NCBI GenBank assembly: GCA_020445045.1
Contig: JAGRHI010000136.1
Span: forward strand, 2,493-8,582
Direction: 5' to 3'
DNA: 6,090 bases
From: Candidatus Competibacteraceae bacterium
GTDB lineage: Bacteria > Pseudomonadota > Gammaproteobacteria > Competibacterales > Competibacteraceae
How positions within the stretch are numbered: position 1 is the stretch's first letter; every line of letters begins with the position of its first letter. The position numbers were made by a program, and so were the translations under genes. A model generated the notes under the pieces. The model did no database searches. It was not told where the DNA came from and saw only the letters and a program-made list of their open reading frames with translations. Shown here piece by piece: positions 5,735 to 6,090 of the stretch.

Positions 5735-6090
5735 GGCTCGGACTCCAGCCGGTTTCCGCGAATGGCCAGCCGCCGTCCACCCAGGCGGACCCGTTGCTCG
5801 GGATCGTGGCTCACCCACAGCACCGCGGCGGCGTAAGCGGCGCGATAGTCCTCCAGCACCGTCTCCACCCGCTCCCGGTTAACCGAGTCCAGGTTGGCGG
5901 TGGCTTCGTCCAGCAATAGGGCTTGAGGCTGGTTCAGCAGCAGACGCGCCAGCGCCAGACGCTGGCGTTCGCCGGTGGACAGCCGAGTGATGGCCCAGCC
6001 GCTCACGTCGACCTCGAAGCCCAGGGCGGCAAGCAGGGGTTCGATCGGAGAGCCGGTGGCCGGCGCCCGCCAATGCTCGCCGACGGTTTC
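5731..6090 (-). CDS. fetA: FetA-like ABC transporter ATPase, C-terminal part
   Basis: This is the ATP-hydrolysing partner of the FetB permease, bound to the inner face of the membrane. The frame is open to the right edge, so the N-terminal half with Walker A is outside the window; 119 residues are visible. They include the ABC signature LSTGERQRLALAR at visible 37-49 (LSTGE in place of the usual LSGGE), Walker B ALLLDE with the D-loop ANLD at 57-68, and the switch His in WVSHD (H95). An internal GTG at 6006 could start a frame but lies after the helical region and just before the signature, so it is not the true start. The stop overlaps the fetB ATG, so the two proteins are probably made in coupled, matched amounts. 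The fetA name rests on the adjacent FetB, since ABC ATPases alone are poor guides to substrate. Confidence 0.92.
   Translation of the reverse strand, partial: ETVGEHWRAPATGSPIEPLLAALGFEVDVSGWAITRLSTGERQRLALARLLLNQPQALLLDEATANLDSVNRERVETVLEDYRAAYAAAVLWVSHDPEQRVRLGGRRLAIRGNRLESEP

Noticed and set aside
5735..5818. Upstream start for fetB
   Set aside because: It overlaps the end of fetA in another frame; ATG 5734 has a ribosome site and the ATGA overlap.

Overview
The window is GC-rich (roughly two-thirds G+C), densely coding bacterial DNA. The protein sequences look most like those of a gammaproteobacterium. That is an impression from family resemblance; there is no rRNA or other marker here to fix the taxon. 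There are no rRNA or tRNA genes, mobile elements or CRISPR arrays. Seven genes can be supported (five complete, two cut by the window edges), plus one weak open frame.

Left part, plus strand (1-2277): a compact queC-queD-queE operon. QueD makes 6-carboxytetrahydropterin, QueE turns it into 7-carboxy-7-deazaguanine and QueC turns that into preQ0, the precursor of queuosine and other 7-deazaguanines. GTP cyclohydrolase (FolE) and the next enzyme, QueF, are not in view. queC is cut by the left edge. queC and queD overlap by ATGA, and queE follows queD after 10 bases. The striking gene is queD. It is about three times normal length and carries three QueD/PTPS-like domains in tandem. Only the middle one keeps the catalytic Cys and all three zinc His residues. 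Because PTPS-fold proteins assemble as trimeric rings, the chain may be a covalently linked pseudo-trimer.

Middle part, minus strand (4477-2339): murI (glutamate racemase, cell-wall D-glutamate), then after 33 bases a protein with two four-Cys zinc ribbons and one C-terminal membrane helix, function unknown. This pair converges with queE across a 61-base gap with no clear terminator.

A 453-base stretch (4478-4930) has no securely identified gene. It holds the murI leader, a plus-strand open frame with coding-like codon use but no recognised family, and a hairpin just past the end of fetB.

Right part, minus strand (6090-4931): the C-terminal part of an ABC ATPase (fetA-like) and a complete FetB-family permease, joined by an ATGA overlap. 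Together they resemble the FetAB (YbbLM) iron-export system.

The main point to follow up is the three-domain QueD, then the unassigned frame near 4588-4930 and the murI-linked zinc-ribbon membrane protein.
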